Below, in pieces: positions 20,887 through 31,356 of a DNA stretch of 64,000 nucleotides. Source of the stretch: Oncomelania hupensis (lineage: Eukaryota > Mollusca > Gastropoda > Littorinimorpha > Pomatiopsidae); contig JBAHVR010000226.1 of NCBI GenBank assembly GCA_036898135.1, forward strand, positions 1-64,000, given 5' to 3'. Below the pieces are notes generated by a model. That model was given only the letters and a program-made list of their open reading frames with translations, made no database searches and was not told the DNA's origin. Made by a program: the position numbers and the translations under genes. Each line of letters starts with the position of its first letter. The stretch's first letter is position 1.

Positions 20887-21343
20887 ACACAGACTAATTA
20901 TTACAAGTATATCGCTGTTCTGTTACTTTTGTTTAGTATACAAGAATTGCTTCTTGTTCAGACTATTGTCATTGCAATAAATGTTTATGAATCTTTTGAT
21001 CTCGGTCTGTGTTGGAGGGTAGAGAATTTCGTTTTTTCTCCTATTTCTCATTCAAATCAGTATAATTGATTATTCAATTTATTGCTTGTTTATTTTTATT
21101 TACTGCTCTTTCTTACATGTTCTCCTGTACCCTTATTGCAGTAAGGTTTTGACAGGTATTCTTTTTTTTTTTTAAGTTTTATTATTTTGGGGGAGGTGGA
21201 GTTAAACTGTTAAGTGTGAAAATTATTGTATTGCATGCACATACAATTCCTATTGTTTGTAGGAAGCTGATACAAACACAAAACAGTTTGTCATCTTTCA
21301 CTTCATTATCATCATCCCTTTGGGATCCCGTTTTTTTTTGTGT
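20887..21343. other. HARBI1-like intron 1; start of a split 705-bp retroposon
   Basis: AT-rich intron DNA. The last part (GGGATCCCG..., then TATAAATAG) resembles the internal region of the 705-bp retroposon, which continues at 24201-24290 (CCCCACATTGTGGAAATTTT and on). The LINE at 21355-24189 is inserted between the two parts. Confidence 0.55.
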
Positions 21344-21351
21344 ATAAATAG

Positions 21352-24183
21352 TATGTTCTAGGTATCAGCGAACTGCGCTGGAAAGGCCTAGGTGAAACAA
21401 CGACCGACAAAGGCCACAAGCTCTATTTCAGCGGTAGGGATGACAGGCACGAACACGGCGTTGGATTCTTGGTCCACAAGAACATTCTAGCCACTGTCAT
21501 GGGTTGCCGCCCAGTCTCCAGTAGACTCATTACCATCCGCCTGAGAGCAGCCCCTTTCAACATCACCATCATCCAGGCCTACGCCCCAACATCAGACTAT
21601 GACGACAGCAAAGTGGAGGATTTTTATGAAAATCTACAGGCGGTCCTTGACCAAGTGCCGAAGAAGGACATAGTCATAGTGCAAGGCGACTGGAATGCCA
21701 AGGTTGGCCAAGATGCGCACCACAACTGGGGAGACACATGTGGACCCCACTGCAACAACGAGACAAATGACAGGGGTCTGAGACTCTTGGAGTTTGCCAG
21801 ATACAACAATCTGGTACTGGCAAACACGCTTGGTCTCCACAAAAACTCCAGACGATGGACATGGCACAGTCCTGGCGGGGAGCATCACAACCAAATAGAC
21901 TACATCATGGTCAAGAAACGCTTCAGATCAAGCATCAACATTGGCAGGACACGTACTTTTCCAGGAGCAGACATCGGAAGTGACCACGATCTCGTGATGA
22001 TGTCTTTCCGGCTCCACTTGAAGAGAGTAAATACAGCAAAGTGCACTAGACTGAAGTTCGACCTGGACAAACTGCAAGACCCGGAGGTGGCAGAACTATT
22101 TCAGGCCACAATTGGAGGGAAATTTGCACCACTGCTCATTTTGGGGGCTGGTGAAGTAGATGTCAACACCATGACCACCATCTTCAACTCAGCTGTGACA
22201 GATGGCGCCACTGAGATCCTTGGCAAGCACCGACCAAAGAAGAAGCTGTGGATCACACCTGAACTTTTGGATCTGTGTGATAAACGAAGAGAGATGAAAA
22301 AGAAAAAGAACACCTCACAGGGAGCTGATGTCTACCGAAAAATCAACAATGACATCCGAAAAGGCATGCTCACAGCAAAGGAGAACTGGATAGAAGATCA
22401 ATGCCAGGAAATAGAGAACAGTCTGAACAAGAACAACAGCAAGAAGGCCTACCAGACTGTGAAGCGGCTGACAAGTGTCAAACAGCCCAAAGTCTCCACT
22501 ATCCAAAGCAAGTCTGGCATATGCCTTACAGAAGAACAAGAAGTCTTGGACAGATGGACAGAGTACTGCTCTGACCTTTACAACCATACACCAAATGGAG
22601 ACCCATCAGTTCTAGCATGTCCCGAGAACAGAGAAGAAGAAGAAATCCTCCCAATTCTCCGGGAAGAAGTTGAGGCAGCAGTGCAAGCGCTAAAGAAAGG
22701 GAAGTCAGCGGGAGTGGACAACATACCCGCGGAACTGCTACAAGCAGGAGGAGAAGCGATGATTGATGCCCTCACCATTATCTGTAACAAGATCTGGCAG
22801 AGTGGGGAGTGGCCTATACCATGGACCCAGTCGCTTGTCATCACTCTTCCCAAAAAAGGTAACCTTCAGGAGTGTGAAAATTACCGGACCATCAGCCTCA
22901 TCAGCCATCCCAGCAAGGTCCTCCTGAAAATAATACTCAACAGGTTGAAACCCCAAGCTGAACAAATCATAGCTGAAGAACAAGCAGGATTCAGGGCAGG
23001 GCGAAGTACCACTGAGCAGATTTTCAACCTCAGAATAATCTGTGAGAAATACCTACAGCACCAACAACATCTATATCATGTGTTCATAGACTTCAAGAAG
23101 GCGTTTGACCGAGTCTGGCATGCAGCTCTATGGGCAACAATGAAAGTGTACAACATCAGCCCTAAAATTATTGAAGTCATCAAAAGCCTGTATGACAAGG
23201 CTACCAGTGCAGTCCTCCACAACAGAGCCATCGGGAATTGGTTCAGAACAACAATCGGTGTGCGTCAAGGATGCCTACTCTCTCCAACACTCTTCAACAT
23301 CTTCCTAGAGCGCATCATGTCGGATGCTCTTGCAGACCATGAAGGCACAGTCAGCATAGGGGGTAGAGCAATCTCCAATCTTCGTTTTGCAGATGACATT
23401 GATGGATTGGCTGGAGAGGAACAAGAACTTGAACAGCTGGTACAGAGGCTTGACACCACCTCCAAAGCCTATGGAATGGAAATAAGTGCAGAGAAGACCA
23501 AAATGATGACCAACAACACCAATGGCATCAATACGGACATCAAAGTCCAAGGCCAATCCCTCGACACAGTGCATAGCTTCAAATATTTAGGAGCCATTGT
23601 AGCAGACAATGGGTCCCGACAGGAAGTCCTCTCCAGGATCGCACAAACAACTGCTGCCCTGACAAGGTTGAAGCCCATTTGGAAAGACAGGACCATCAGT
23701 CTACATTCCAAAGTAAGACTGCTGCGCTCCCTTGTCATCTCCATCTTCCTATATGCTTGCGAAGCATGGACCCTCACAGCAGATCTCCAACGAAGAATAC
23801 AAAGCATGGAGATGAGGTGCTACAGAAGACTTCTGGGCATTTCCTATACCCAACACATCACCAACGACGAAGTCCGACAGACCATCACACAAGCCATTGG
23901 ACAACACGATGACCTGCTAACAGTGGTGAAGAAACGGAAACTTCGGTGGTATGGCCACGTCACCAGATCATCAGGCCTTGCAAAGACTATTCTGCAACGC
24001 ACAGTGCAAGGAGGTAGAAGAAGAGGGAGACCGAAAAAGAGGTGGGAGGACAACATTCGAGAATGGACTGGTTTGACACTGAGCGAAGCCATCAGGGCTG
24101 CTGAGGACAGAGAAAGATGGAGTATGCTGGTTAAACGATCATCTGTGGTGCCCCTACGACCTTCGGGTTACGGGACAGGATAG
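21352..24183 (+). CDS. endonuclease-reverse transcriptase of RTE-like LINE
   Basis: Open without interruption for about 940 codons, starting mid-domain (GISELRWKGLGETTT). An APE-type endonuclease is visible: QAYAPTSDYDD, GDWNAKVG, NQIDYIMVKKRF and GSDHDLVM. The reverse transcriptase follows: KGKSAGVDNIPAELL, LPKKGN, AGFRAGRSTTEQIF, VFIDFKKAFDRVWH, GVRQGCLLSPTLFNIF and FADD at 23386-23397. The C-terminus has YLGAIVADNGSR, LRWYGHVTRSSG and RRRGRPKKRWEDNI. No gag-like ORF1 is seen. The stop TAG is supplied by the first TAGGA tail unit. RTE-like placement rests on architecture and tail; the clade was not tested. The missing N-terminus makes this copy dead for transposition unless helped. Confidence 0.95.
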   Translation, partial: YVLGISELRWKGLGETTTDKGHKLYFSGRDDRHEHGVGFLVHKNILATVMGCRPVSSRLITIRLRAAPFNITIIQAYAPTSDYDDSKVEDFYENLQAVLDQVPKKDIVIVQGDWNAKVGQDAHHNWGDTCGPHCNNETNDRGLRLLEFARYNNLVLANTLGLHKNSRRWTWHSPGGEHHNQIDYIMVKKRFRSSINIGRTRTFPGADIGSDHDLVMMSFRLHLKRVNTAKCTRLKFDLDKLQDPEVAELFQATIGGKFAPLLILGAGEVDVNTMTTIFNSAVTDGATEILGKHRPKKKLWITPELLDLCDKRREMKKKKNTSQGADVYRKINNDIRKGMLTAKENWIEDQCQEIENSLNKNNSKKAYQTVKRLTSVKQPKVSTIQSKSGICLTEEQEVLDRWTEYCSDLYNHTPNGDPSVLACPENREEEEILPILREEVEAAVQALKKGKSAGVDNIPAELLQAGGEAMIDALTIICNKIWQSGEWPIPWTQSLVITLPKKGNLQECENYRTISLISHPSKVLLKIILNRLKPQAEQIIAEEQAGFRAGRSTTEQIFNLRIICEKYLQHQQHLYHVFIDFKKAFDRVWHAALWATMKVYNISPKIIEVIKSLYDKATSAVLHNRAIGNWFRTTIGVRQGCLLSPTLFNIFLERIMSDALADHEGTVSIGGRAISNLRFADDIDGLAGEEQELEQLVQRLDTTSKAYGMEISAEKTKMMTNNTNGINTDIKVQGQSLDTVHSFKYLGAIVADNGSRQEVLSRIAQTTAALTRLKPIWKDRTISLHSKVRLLRSLVISIFLYACEAWTLTADLQRRIQSMEMRCYRRLLGISYTQHITNDEVRQTITQAIGQHDDLLTVVKKRKLRWYGHVTRSSGLAKTILQRTVQGGRRRGRPKKRWEDNIREWTGLTLSEAIRAAEDRERWSMLVKRSSVVPLRPSGYGTG

Positions 24184-24189
24184 GATAGG
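21355..24189 (+). mobile_element. RTE-like LINE, longest copy, with target-site duplication
   Basis: Flanked by a perfect 11-bp target-site duplication, ATAAATAGTAT, at 21344-21354 and 24190-24200. The 5' end is truncated inside the endonuclease domain; the 3' end is a short TAGGA repeat, a tail style seen in RTE-type elements. It lies in intron 1 of the HARBI1-like gene, same strand, and inside an older 705-bp-type retroposon. Confidence 0.95.
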
Positions 24190-24569
24190 ATAAATAGTAT
24201 CCCCACATTGTGGAAATTTTGTGCTTTAAATTTCAAGTTTTTGTCATCATTTTTTCTTTCCCTTCCCTTATCTGTTTTATCTGGTAGCATGCTAATTTTG
24301 CAAATTCTCTCAAGCTGTGCCAGTGTGGGTGTGTGTGTCATGCCGACCGCGTTAGTTAATTGACAGTTTCAATTTTTGCGATGTGAAACTGTTGATATGC
24401 AAGCTGTGATTGTGGCGTGTATTGTGTGTTTTTTGTTATTTGCAGCGTGTTTACTGTTTATTTTCTCGAGGCATTGTTATTTATACCATTGTGCACGCCG
24501 CACACACATATCCCATTTTATGGGAACAATACAGATTTCTGAATCTGATATTTTATAAGGAGAAAGAGA

Positions 24570-24579
24570 GAGCTGAGAG

Positions 24580-24657
<78 letters not shown>
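24570..24657. repeat. (GA)n microsatellite
   Basis: GA dinucleotide run with imperfect units at the left end. Confidence 0.96.
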
Positions 24658-24659
<2 letters not shown>

Positions 24660-25187
24660 CAGCTGTTGGGTGTGAAAAACAAAGTTAAGTTTTAGGGAAA
24701 AATAAGGATAAGAATAGCTGTATTATCTTGAAATAAGAAAATCTTGTGTGGTAGCCAAAATTTTAATAACATTATAGTACAAACAAGACATAAAAACACA
24801 TAACATAATCATGAACAGTTTCTCCTACACACAGCATACACATTTTAAATGGACATTCAGATTCATAATAAGAAAACTGTATTATTTCAGGATGACAAAT
24901 GCTGTTGGGAAATCCATAAAATCAGCTCAAATCGTCTTAATGGTAAACAAAAATCCAAATCCAAATATATTCATATCCACCACAAAATACAAAAGCTGCT
25001 TAACACAGAAGTTACAGATCTTAGAGGGTATATTATTAGAAACAATAAAAGTAATAAAAATGATCTTAACCCATATAATAACCAAAAAAAATGTTGGTAC
25101 ATTTTTTTTCAAATCTTAAAAATTTCTTTTGCAAATGCATTGAAATTAACAAACATGATAAAATTTTGGGATAAATTTATTTTTTAG
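24658..25187. other. AT-rich intron DNA
   Basis: Long open frames on both strands here are a by-product of A/T richness. No domain is recognised. Confidence 0.4.
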
Positions 25188-26775
25188 AGTGGTTTCCCCT
25201 GTGTGCGCCTGACGCGCACATGGTACTGAACGGGGACATGGACAATTAAAGGATAGTGCTTTGACATGGCTACTTTTTTACTTTCTTTGTGGCTTTCTTT
25301 GTGATAATTTTTTATTGAAGTAGTTGTCGAAGACGACATGATATGGGCGCTTTGGCAGATCTGATAGAAGGTCCTTTACTATAGTTCCACCCAGGCCGAG
25401 TGGTCCATAGGTGCCGTTTGCTCGAGCACCAGCGGAAGGCTCGAACTGGACAACATAACCCAGCGGGTCGGCCAATGCCCACAGTTTGAAGCCAAACCTT
25501 ATGGGCTTTCCTTTGATGAACTGTTTAGAAGAGTGATGACCAAAATAGGTAATCATACTTTCATCTACTGCCAGCTCTCTCCCAGCTGGGAAATAGAGGA
25601 GACACTTTTCATTGAGCATGCAGTAGAAATTTCAGATCTTTGTTAGCTTGTCATTGGGGTCAAGGTTGGCATTATCAATAAGGTGCAGATTCTGCATCAT
25701 GCTGTAGAAGCGATTTCTGCTCATGGCAAAGCAGATGGCAGCATTATGGCAGTCTGAACTTCGAGACCAGTACAGGTGGCGGCGAGGAAGCTGGTTGTAC
25801 CCAGACAGCAACAATATGGCCAGAAATGTCAGGAACTCCTTCCAAGTGGTATTGAAGCTTTGATCACCTTTGTCCCTTGAAGCATACAAGTTAGTTTGCT
25901 CAACAAGGTAATCAATCACCTCATTATCGAAAAACAACTCGAAAAATGCAACAGGGCCATTGTTTTGCTGCAGAAACGGTGGTGGCTGGAAGTTTGGCCA
26001 TTGCTCTGGAAAGTTCTCCAGGAGGTCCTCTTTTCTCCACAGACGTCTAGGCCGCTGTTGGCGTTGCTGTTTGGGTCAGTTTGCACCAGCCTCTCTCACT
26101 GAAGTTGACGGTGCTACAGATGGTCCTTCTTGTGAATCACTTTGTTCTCCTTCTCCTCCTGCTTCTTCTCTACCGTCGTTGTTGGTATCCGAGTCCGCAT
26201 CTTCTGGTCCACCAATTCTGTACTCATTGCCATCAGCAGCGAGAATCCTCCCTTCGCCTTCGGCAAGTAGCTGTCGGTGATTCAAATTGTTTATCTCTCA
26301 TCCTTCTTCCTCATCACCACTATCTTCATCAGACAGCTGCCCATCTCCTGGCGGAGTCAAATAGATGTCAGCCTTAAAAAAAACCTCTTCTTCAAGTCTA
26401 TTTAACACATCATAAACTGTTAAATTCCTTCGAGCGTTTCTAAAATACAATAAAAATACAAACTACAAAATGTGCTGAGATAAAAAATCAAAATAAAATA
26501 TATATAAACCATTGGTCAATTACTTATTTGAATATAAAAATAATTATTTACCTACAGACAAACAAGAGTATGAATATATAATTAAAAGAAAACAAGAATG
26601 CTTAACATATGATATGTAATTTCTATAAATAATTATTTTTACATAATATACAATTTGCACCAAAAAACAATGCTCTCTTTCAGTACCATGTGTGCCTCAA
26701 GCGCACGTGTTAAAAAGCAAACACTGGTCCCGTTCGGTACCATGTGCGCTTCACGTGCACAGAGAGGTGACCATA
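25188..26775 (-). mobile_element. piggyBac-like transposon remnant
   Basis: Ends carry imperfect inverted repeats of about 45 bp built on a GTGCGC hairpin: GTGTGCGCCTGACGCGCACA on the left, and a mirrored GTACCATGTGCGCTTCACGT block near 26735-26770 on the right. An extra hairpin copy lies near 26683-26713. I could not find an unambiguous TTAA duplication. It is in intron 1 of the HARBI1-like gene, antisense to it. Confidence 0.75.
25278..26439 (-). pseudogene. piggyBac transposase, broken
   Basis: One minus-strand frame starts after a splice-acceptor-like TTTTAG (RNARRNLTVYDVLNRLEEE), then an acidic N-terminus, then LWRKEDLLENFPEQWPNF, FFDNEVIDYLVEQTNLYA, FLAILLLSGYNQLPRR, MSRNRFYSMMQNLHL, ELAVDESMITYFG and VVFDNYF. 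This is the DDE_Tnp_1_7 core with its Asp residues in AVDES and FDNYF. In-frame stops occur near 26308, 26077 and 25633. After FDNYF the sequence is replaced by a Lys/Gln-rich end, so the last Asp and the Cys-rich C-terminus (about 200 residues) are gone. Confidence 0.9.
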
Positions 26776-27496
26776 GTAAAATCGGAAAAGTTCAATGGGA
26801 ATTTCAGAATTTTGATAAAAGTAAAAAAACATATTTTAGTTAGCATAATAAAGAAATGCATTCAACAATTCGGTCTTCAAAATATCGTAACATAACAAAA
26901 TGCTACTCATCGCAATTGAGATGACGAGTTTGAAGCCATAATTTTGTTTTCTTTTCAAACATGCGTACGAGACATCATGATTGATGACAGCAAACGGCGG
27001 AAGTCAGTGACACATGGGAAGCTAATCATCAAACTATTATAAAACAATAGTTTCAACAGTTTTGTCCCATAGGCTATTTTTTTAGATAACAAAACGTGAA
27101 TGTGCGCGTGAAGCGCACAAAGTATTATATGGGTTTTAATATAACACAATCTCTCGCTACTGATTGCACAGGTAAAGATTCAAAATATCTCAGCGAAATT
27201 AACATAACAATAAGTGATTACTTATAAAGCGCAATTGATTAAACAAACGCAAATGCACATTGCGCTTCAACTTGACACACACAAACAACGCATCAATATG
27301 AACACTAAACAACCAATAAGAAAAATGTACATAATGAAGCGTGATTTGAACAATAAGACAGTAAACTTACAACAAAATAATATTATCTAATTTAGACATG
27401 CATCATTGACAGTACTAAAACAAATGACAGTAAATTACAAACATTCACTCATTGAAAGGTTAACAGCAACATAACACACATTTATGTTAGATAGTC
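26776..27496. other. no gene seen
   Basis: AT-rich intron DNA. A GTGCGCGTGAAGCGCAC hairpin at about 27101-27118 resembles the piggyBac end motif and may mark another element edge. Confidence 0.4.
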
Positions 27497-27826
27497 ATTG
27501 TTTATTGGGTCCAGCGGACTTCAAAGAGCCGAATCAGGACCACAGATTTTGTGAAAGAGGACTCAACCCCCCCCCCCCCTCCCCCCATTCGCATAAAAGG
27601 TCTGCAGAAACAACCCCAACGGTAACACTGAAGGCACTCCACCAGCCGGTCACTTTACAATAAAGGCATCCCACGCAGGAGATGCTGAGGCTATACTCTA
27701 ATTTATCGAGCTCCTGGTTATAAAAACAAAATAGAATATAAACATCATGACAAAATAGTAACAAAACACATACATAGAAAATGCCTACATTGCTAAATAG
27801 CAATTTCATAGAACGCCAATACAACA
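27497..27826 (-). mobile_element. 705-bp retroposon, old minus fragment
   Basis: Diverged complement of the 3' half of the retroposon (GGTCCAGCGGACT, CACTTTACAATAAAGGCATC and AAAACAAAATAGAAT blocks), with a C-run expansion near 27570. It has no clean tail. Confidence 0.75.
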
Positions 27827-28063
27827 TAGGCACCCACCCTAACCATGGACACTCCACATACCACAAACAATGTATAATTGGCTTAAAATAAGTCATACAT
27901 TATACACCTTATATTAACAAAGATATACAAGATCGTCACATTTTTTAACAACAAAACGCGTATCTATTTGAGCAGGGCTTCACCAATACAACGAGCACTG
28001 GAATCAAGGCTGCCAACCTCAAAATTAATTTGACAGGGACAAATACAAATAAGAATTTTGACA

Positions 28064-28402
28064 GCACAGTCAGCATAGGGGGTAGAGCAATCTCCAATCT
28101 TCGTTTTGCGGATGACATTGATGGATTGGCTGGAGAGGAACAAGAACTTGGAAACTCCGATGGTATGGCCTCGTCACCAGATCATCAGGCCTTGCAAAGA
28201 CTATTCTGCAAGGCACAGTGCAAGGAGGTAGAAGAAGAGGGAGACCGAAAAAGTTGTGGGAGGACAACATTCGAGAATGGACTGGTTTGACACTGAGCCA
28301 AGCCATCAGGGCTGCTGAGGACAGAGAAAGATGGAGTATGCTGGTTAAACGATCATCTGTGGTGCCCCTACGACCTCCGGGTTACGGGATAGGATAGGAT
28401 AG
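28064..28402 (+). mobile_element. RTE-like LINE with internal deletion
   Basis: Begins in the HEGTVSIGGRAIS region, runs through FADD to EEQEL, then jumps at about 28150 to the LRWYG region near the C-terminus and ends in TAGGA repeats. About 500 bp are missing relative to the long copy, with a short GGAAACT overlap at the join. Just to the left, GGCTGCCAACCTCAAAATTA resembles a hAT-like end. Confidence 0.88.
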
Positions 28403-28501
28403 TTTTAGTTTTATAAACAAACAAACAAACCCATGCTAGTACTTTACTTGTCATAATGACTAAATGAGCATTAGTTGATTAAAATACTGTGCTCTTCACA
28501 G

Positions 28502-28608
28502 ATGTGTTTAGGTGTGTTGACGGCACCCATATCAAGATTCAAGCGCCTTCAACTGAAAATTCTGGCGAATACATCAACAGGAAAAATTATTTTTCCATAA
28601 ATGTGCAG
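28502..28608 (+). CDS. HARBI1-like: HARBI1-like nuclease, exon 2
   Basis: Acceptor CTCTTCACAG, donor GTAAGT. Encodes VFRCVDGTHIKIQAPSTENS then GEYINRKNYFSINVQ. The first catalytic Asp of the DDE triad is in VDGTH (28519-28521). It joins exon 1 in phase 1. Confidence 0.92.
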
Positions 28609-28811
28609 GTAAGTCAACTATCCACAAGATTCTCAAAGATGTAATACTGTTAGTTAGCAAAAACTGGATTTTTTTTTTAATATAATAAAAATTAGACTGA
28701 TCAATTCAACAAATCTTGATTACCTCTACAAGGAATTATGATGTGTAGCCCGTATGAACATCTCACAGGAATCATGTATGAATTGTTTTTTTGTTGTTGT
28801 TTCTTTGACAG

Positions 28812-28855
28812 GTCATCTGCAATGCTGATTTGGAGCTGAACAATGTTATAGCCAG
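28812..28855 (+). CDS. HARBI1-like: HARBI1-like nuclease, exon 3
   Basis: A 44-nt exon (VICNADLELNNVIA plus AG of an Arg codon) between TTTGACAG and a GTGGGT donor. In the family this strand links the first Asp to the WPGSxHD motif. Confidence 0.88.
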
Positions 28856-29293
28856 GTGGGTGTACATTATTTCCTTGCATTAATGTGCAGCAGTGAAATC
28901 AGCATTGTTTTGTTTGTTTTGTTGGTTTCCCAGTTATGTGTGATACACTGGTACTGTGAGAACAGTCACCTCGGGCATCTTGACTGACTCAAGTACATAT
29001 GAATTAACACAATGTGTGTGTGCGTTACTTATCAGTTCTGTTGTTATTGATGATCTTTTTATTGTTGTAGTTTATTATGTCGGTGTTAATCCGCCTCATT
29101 CTTCTCTTCCTCTTATTCTTCATCTCCTCGGCTCCAGTCTTTATTTCCTTCTTCTTTACCTCCTACGTTTTCTTCTGCTACCATTCTTCTCCTCCGGAAT
29201 TAGGTCAGTCAGAATTCCACAGCTATGTATGTTTCTGGAAATACATTTGAATGGCATGCCATTTTTATTTAGTGTTTCTGTGTCAAATTGCAG

Positions 29294-29676
29294 GTGGCCT
29301 GGATCAACTCATGATGCAAGGATTTTGCGAAGAAGCCATTTGTTTGCTGACCTCGAAGGAAACAGACTGTCTGTGGATGGCATTAAACTGGGTGACAGCG
29401 CCTACATGCTACGTATGTGGTTGATGACACCACTGCTACACCCTGCAACTGCTGCTGAGAGAAACTACAACTATGCTCACAGCTCCACTCGCACAACTGT
29501 GGAACGATGCATTGGGGTTTTAAAGCAACGATGGTGCTGCTTGCTAAAAGGTCTTCACCTGCAGCCAGACAGAGCATCTAGAGTGGTTGTTGTCTGCTGC
29601 ATTCTTCACAACATTGCAAGGCGCAATAGGCTGCCCATTCAGCCTGAGGTTGACAGTGATGAAGATGATGAAGAGG
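29294..29676 (+). CDS. HARBI1-like: HARBI1-like nuclease, exon 4
   Basis: Acceptor AAATTGCAG. Starts RWPGSTHDARILRRSHLFAD, with the second catalytic Asp in THDAR (29313-29315), continues through LGDSAYMLRMWLMTPLL and has the third residue, Glu, in STRTTVERCIGVLKQRW (29502-29504). It then has VVCCILHNIARR and an acidic tail, EVDSDEDDEE, before a GTCAGT donor. All three catalytic residues are present. Reading through this donor would add a short false end, QSIIFSKLLFFL. Confidence 0.93.
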
Positions 29677-30016
29677 GTCAGTCAATTATATTTAGCAAAT
29701 TGTTATTTTTTCTTTGACATGTTCAAATTATTTAAAAGAACAGTTTGAAGTTAAAGTTTCAAGTTTCTTTAAGTTATTATTTGGATGTTAGACAAACCCT
29801 GTGGTTTCTTTGAACATATTAATGTGTATACCTATGACACAGATACGGGTGTAGTCAGCATTTTTTCTTGGAGGTAACAGATTTTGTTTGTTACTAACCA
29901 TGCACACTGTAAAAAAAAAAAAAATTCAAAGTACTTTGTTTTAAAGTATTCTTCATAAGTAGAATCCACTGTATTTTTAAAAGTTGAAAATTGTCATGCT
30001 TATTATTATTTTACAG

Positions 30017-30129
30017 ATGATGCAGATAATCAACATCAAGAACCTGAGATGATCCGCCCCAATGCTAATGAGAGGGTTCGAATTGTCGCAGGACAGAGGA
30101 GAGAAAGAATCATCGCCAACAACTTTTAG
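30017..30129 (+). CDS. HARBI1-like: HARBI1-like nuclease, last exon
   Basis: After TTTTACAG it reads DDADNQHQEPEMIRPN then ANERVRIVAGQRRERIIANN and F-stop (TAG, 30127-30129). The basic GQRRERIIxNxF ending is the usual C-terminus of Harbinger nucleases. The five exons give about 353 codons, close to the roughly 350 residues usual for HARBI1. Whether this is a Harbinger transposon or a host-captured gene is open: I found no TIRs, no 3-bp TSD and no Myb-like partner. Confidence 0.85.
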
Positions 30130-30157
30130 CAGGCTGCAGAACAGTCCAAGGAAAAAA

Positions 30158-30255
30158 TCTCTGAAATCCGGCCGGGGTCCAGGGGCCGCCGTAAGGCCTC
30201 TGGTGAGGTCCAGGGGGGCGAAGCCCCGGTGGGGGATCCAGGGTTTATTCTTGGC
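30158..30255. repeat. GC-rich GGTCCAGGGG repeat fragment
   Basis: GGCCGGGGTCCAGGGGCCGC and GGGGGCGAAGCCCCGGTGGG, like the block at 5465-5545 in the hAT-like element. It is probably a remnant of a related element, cut by the LTR that follows. Confidence 0.55.
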
Positions 30256-30260
30256 GTCGG

Positions 30261-30900
30261 TGTTACACTCAGTTCGATGATGGTGTTTTTCTTTATCAGT
30301 ATTTGATTCAGCCCCGATGCTGAAGTCCTGATAAGGTGTAACTCAGATTCGTTTATTCACACAGCCCGTCCAAACAGCATACAAGTCACAAAGTCGACGT
30401 ATGAAGTTTTCCACTTTTATTCAGCACACATCAACAACTGCATACAATTCTCAATTCAACTCAACAACTTTCACAGCAACTTTCCAAATCACTATCAACA
30501 ACTTTACTATCTCTCAACAGCAACTCGGCACACGATTAAATAACCTCTCTCTCTTCCGGAAGAATTTCGAACAATGTAGAAATGACGCACTGCCACCAAT
30601 CGAATAAAAGATCGTCATCACTGACTTACGTCATACATTATTATTTCTCCTTCCGGATCGTTCCTTCAAATTTCTACAATTATCCCGAATCTTCGATCGA
30701 TAGTAAACAAGCCGATCCAGAAGATTCTACAACAATATCGACTAACGAAAATTATCAACGTTATACAAAGCCTCTCCTAACAACAATGCAAACTCAAATC
30801 AAAGGTAAATAAACTCCATTATTGAATACTTTGCAAATCGAAACGATTAGATCTATCGTACACGCTTCCGACATACTTTCGTTCGCGTTTCAACGTAACA
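30261..30900 (-). mobile_element. solo LTR, 640 bp
   Basis: Begins TGTTACAC and ends GTAACA on the plus strand, flanked by a perfect 5-bp duplication, GTCGG, at 30256-30260 and 30901-30905. Its complement matches the LTR at 37050-37540 at both ends and in internal blocks, including GAATAAA (a polyadenylation signal) and AACTTCATACG. No internal retroelement sequence is present, so it is a solo LTR left by recombination. The superfamily is unknown. Confidence 0.88.
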
Positions 30901-30905
30901 GTCGG

Positions 30906-31319
30906 TCATCGGTCATTGACGCATAAAAATCTGAAATGACCGATTGGTTTGCCAGCCAGCTGGTCAAGTGACCTATTGATTTTACGATCGGGCGGTCAAA
31001 CTTTGCGAAGATTTGTCATTTAAAAAGTTCTATACAAACTGCAAACTCAATAAAACTTAGCACAACCATTACCGAAACGAAATTATTTACCCTTTCAGCA
31101 TAATACAAACTTTTCCGATCCATAGTTTTCATTGCTGACATGCAACGCGCCAAAGCATTGACATTCACAGTGTAGATCTAGTTTGCGATTCCATTTTGTC
31201 AACAAACAAAAAAATGCCTCCGAAAAAAAACATGGTGTTTAGGCCTATATAGTAATACTATAGCCTAGTTTGTTTTGTTTTTTCATTTAAAGATGCACAT
31301 TATTAAATTATTAGTAATG

Positions 31320-31356
<37 letters not shown>

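Noticed and set aside
24811..25187. Two overlapping ORFs of about 110 residues
   Set aside because: Lys/Asn/Ile-rich translations of AT-rich DNA, with no motif and no splice support.
28956..29717. A single-exon 253-residue transposase ORF
   Set aside because: The first about 110 codons are intron; the splice sites at 29294 and 29676 give the family-consistent exon.
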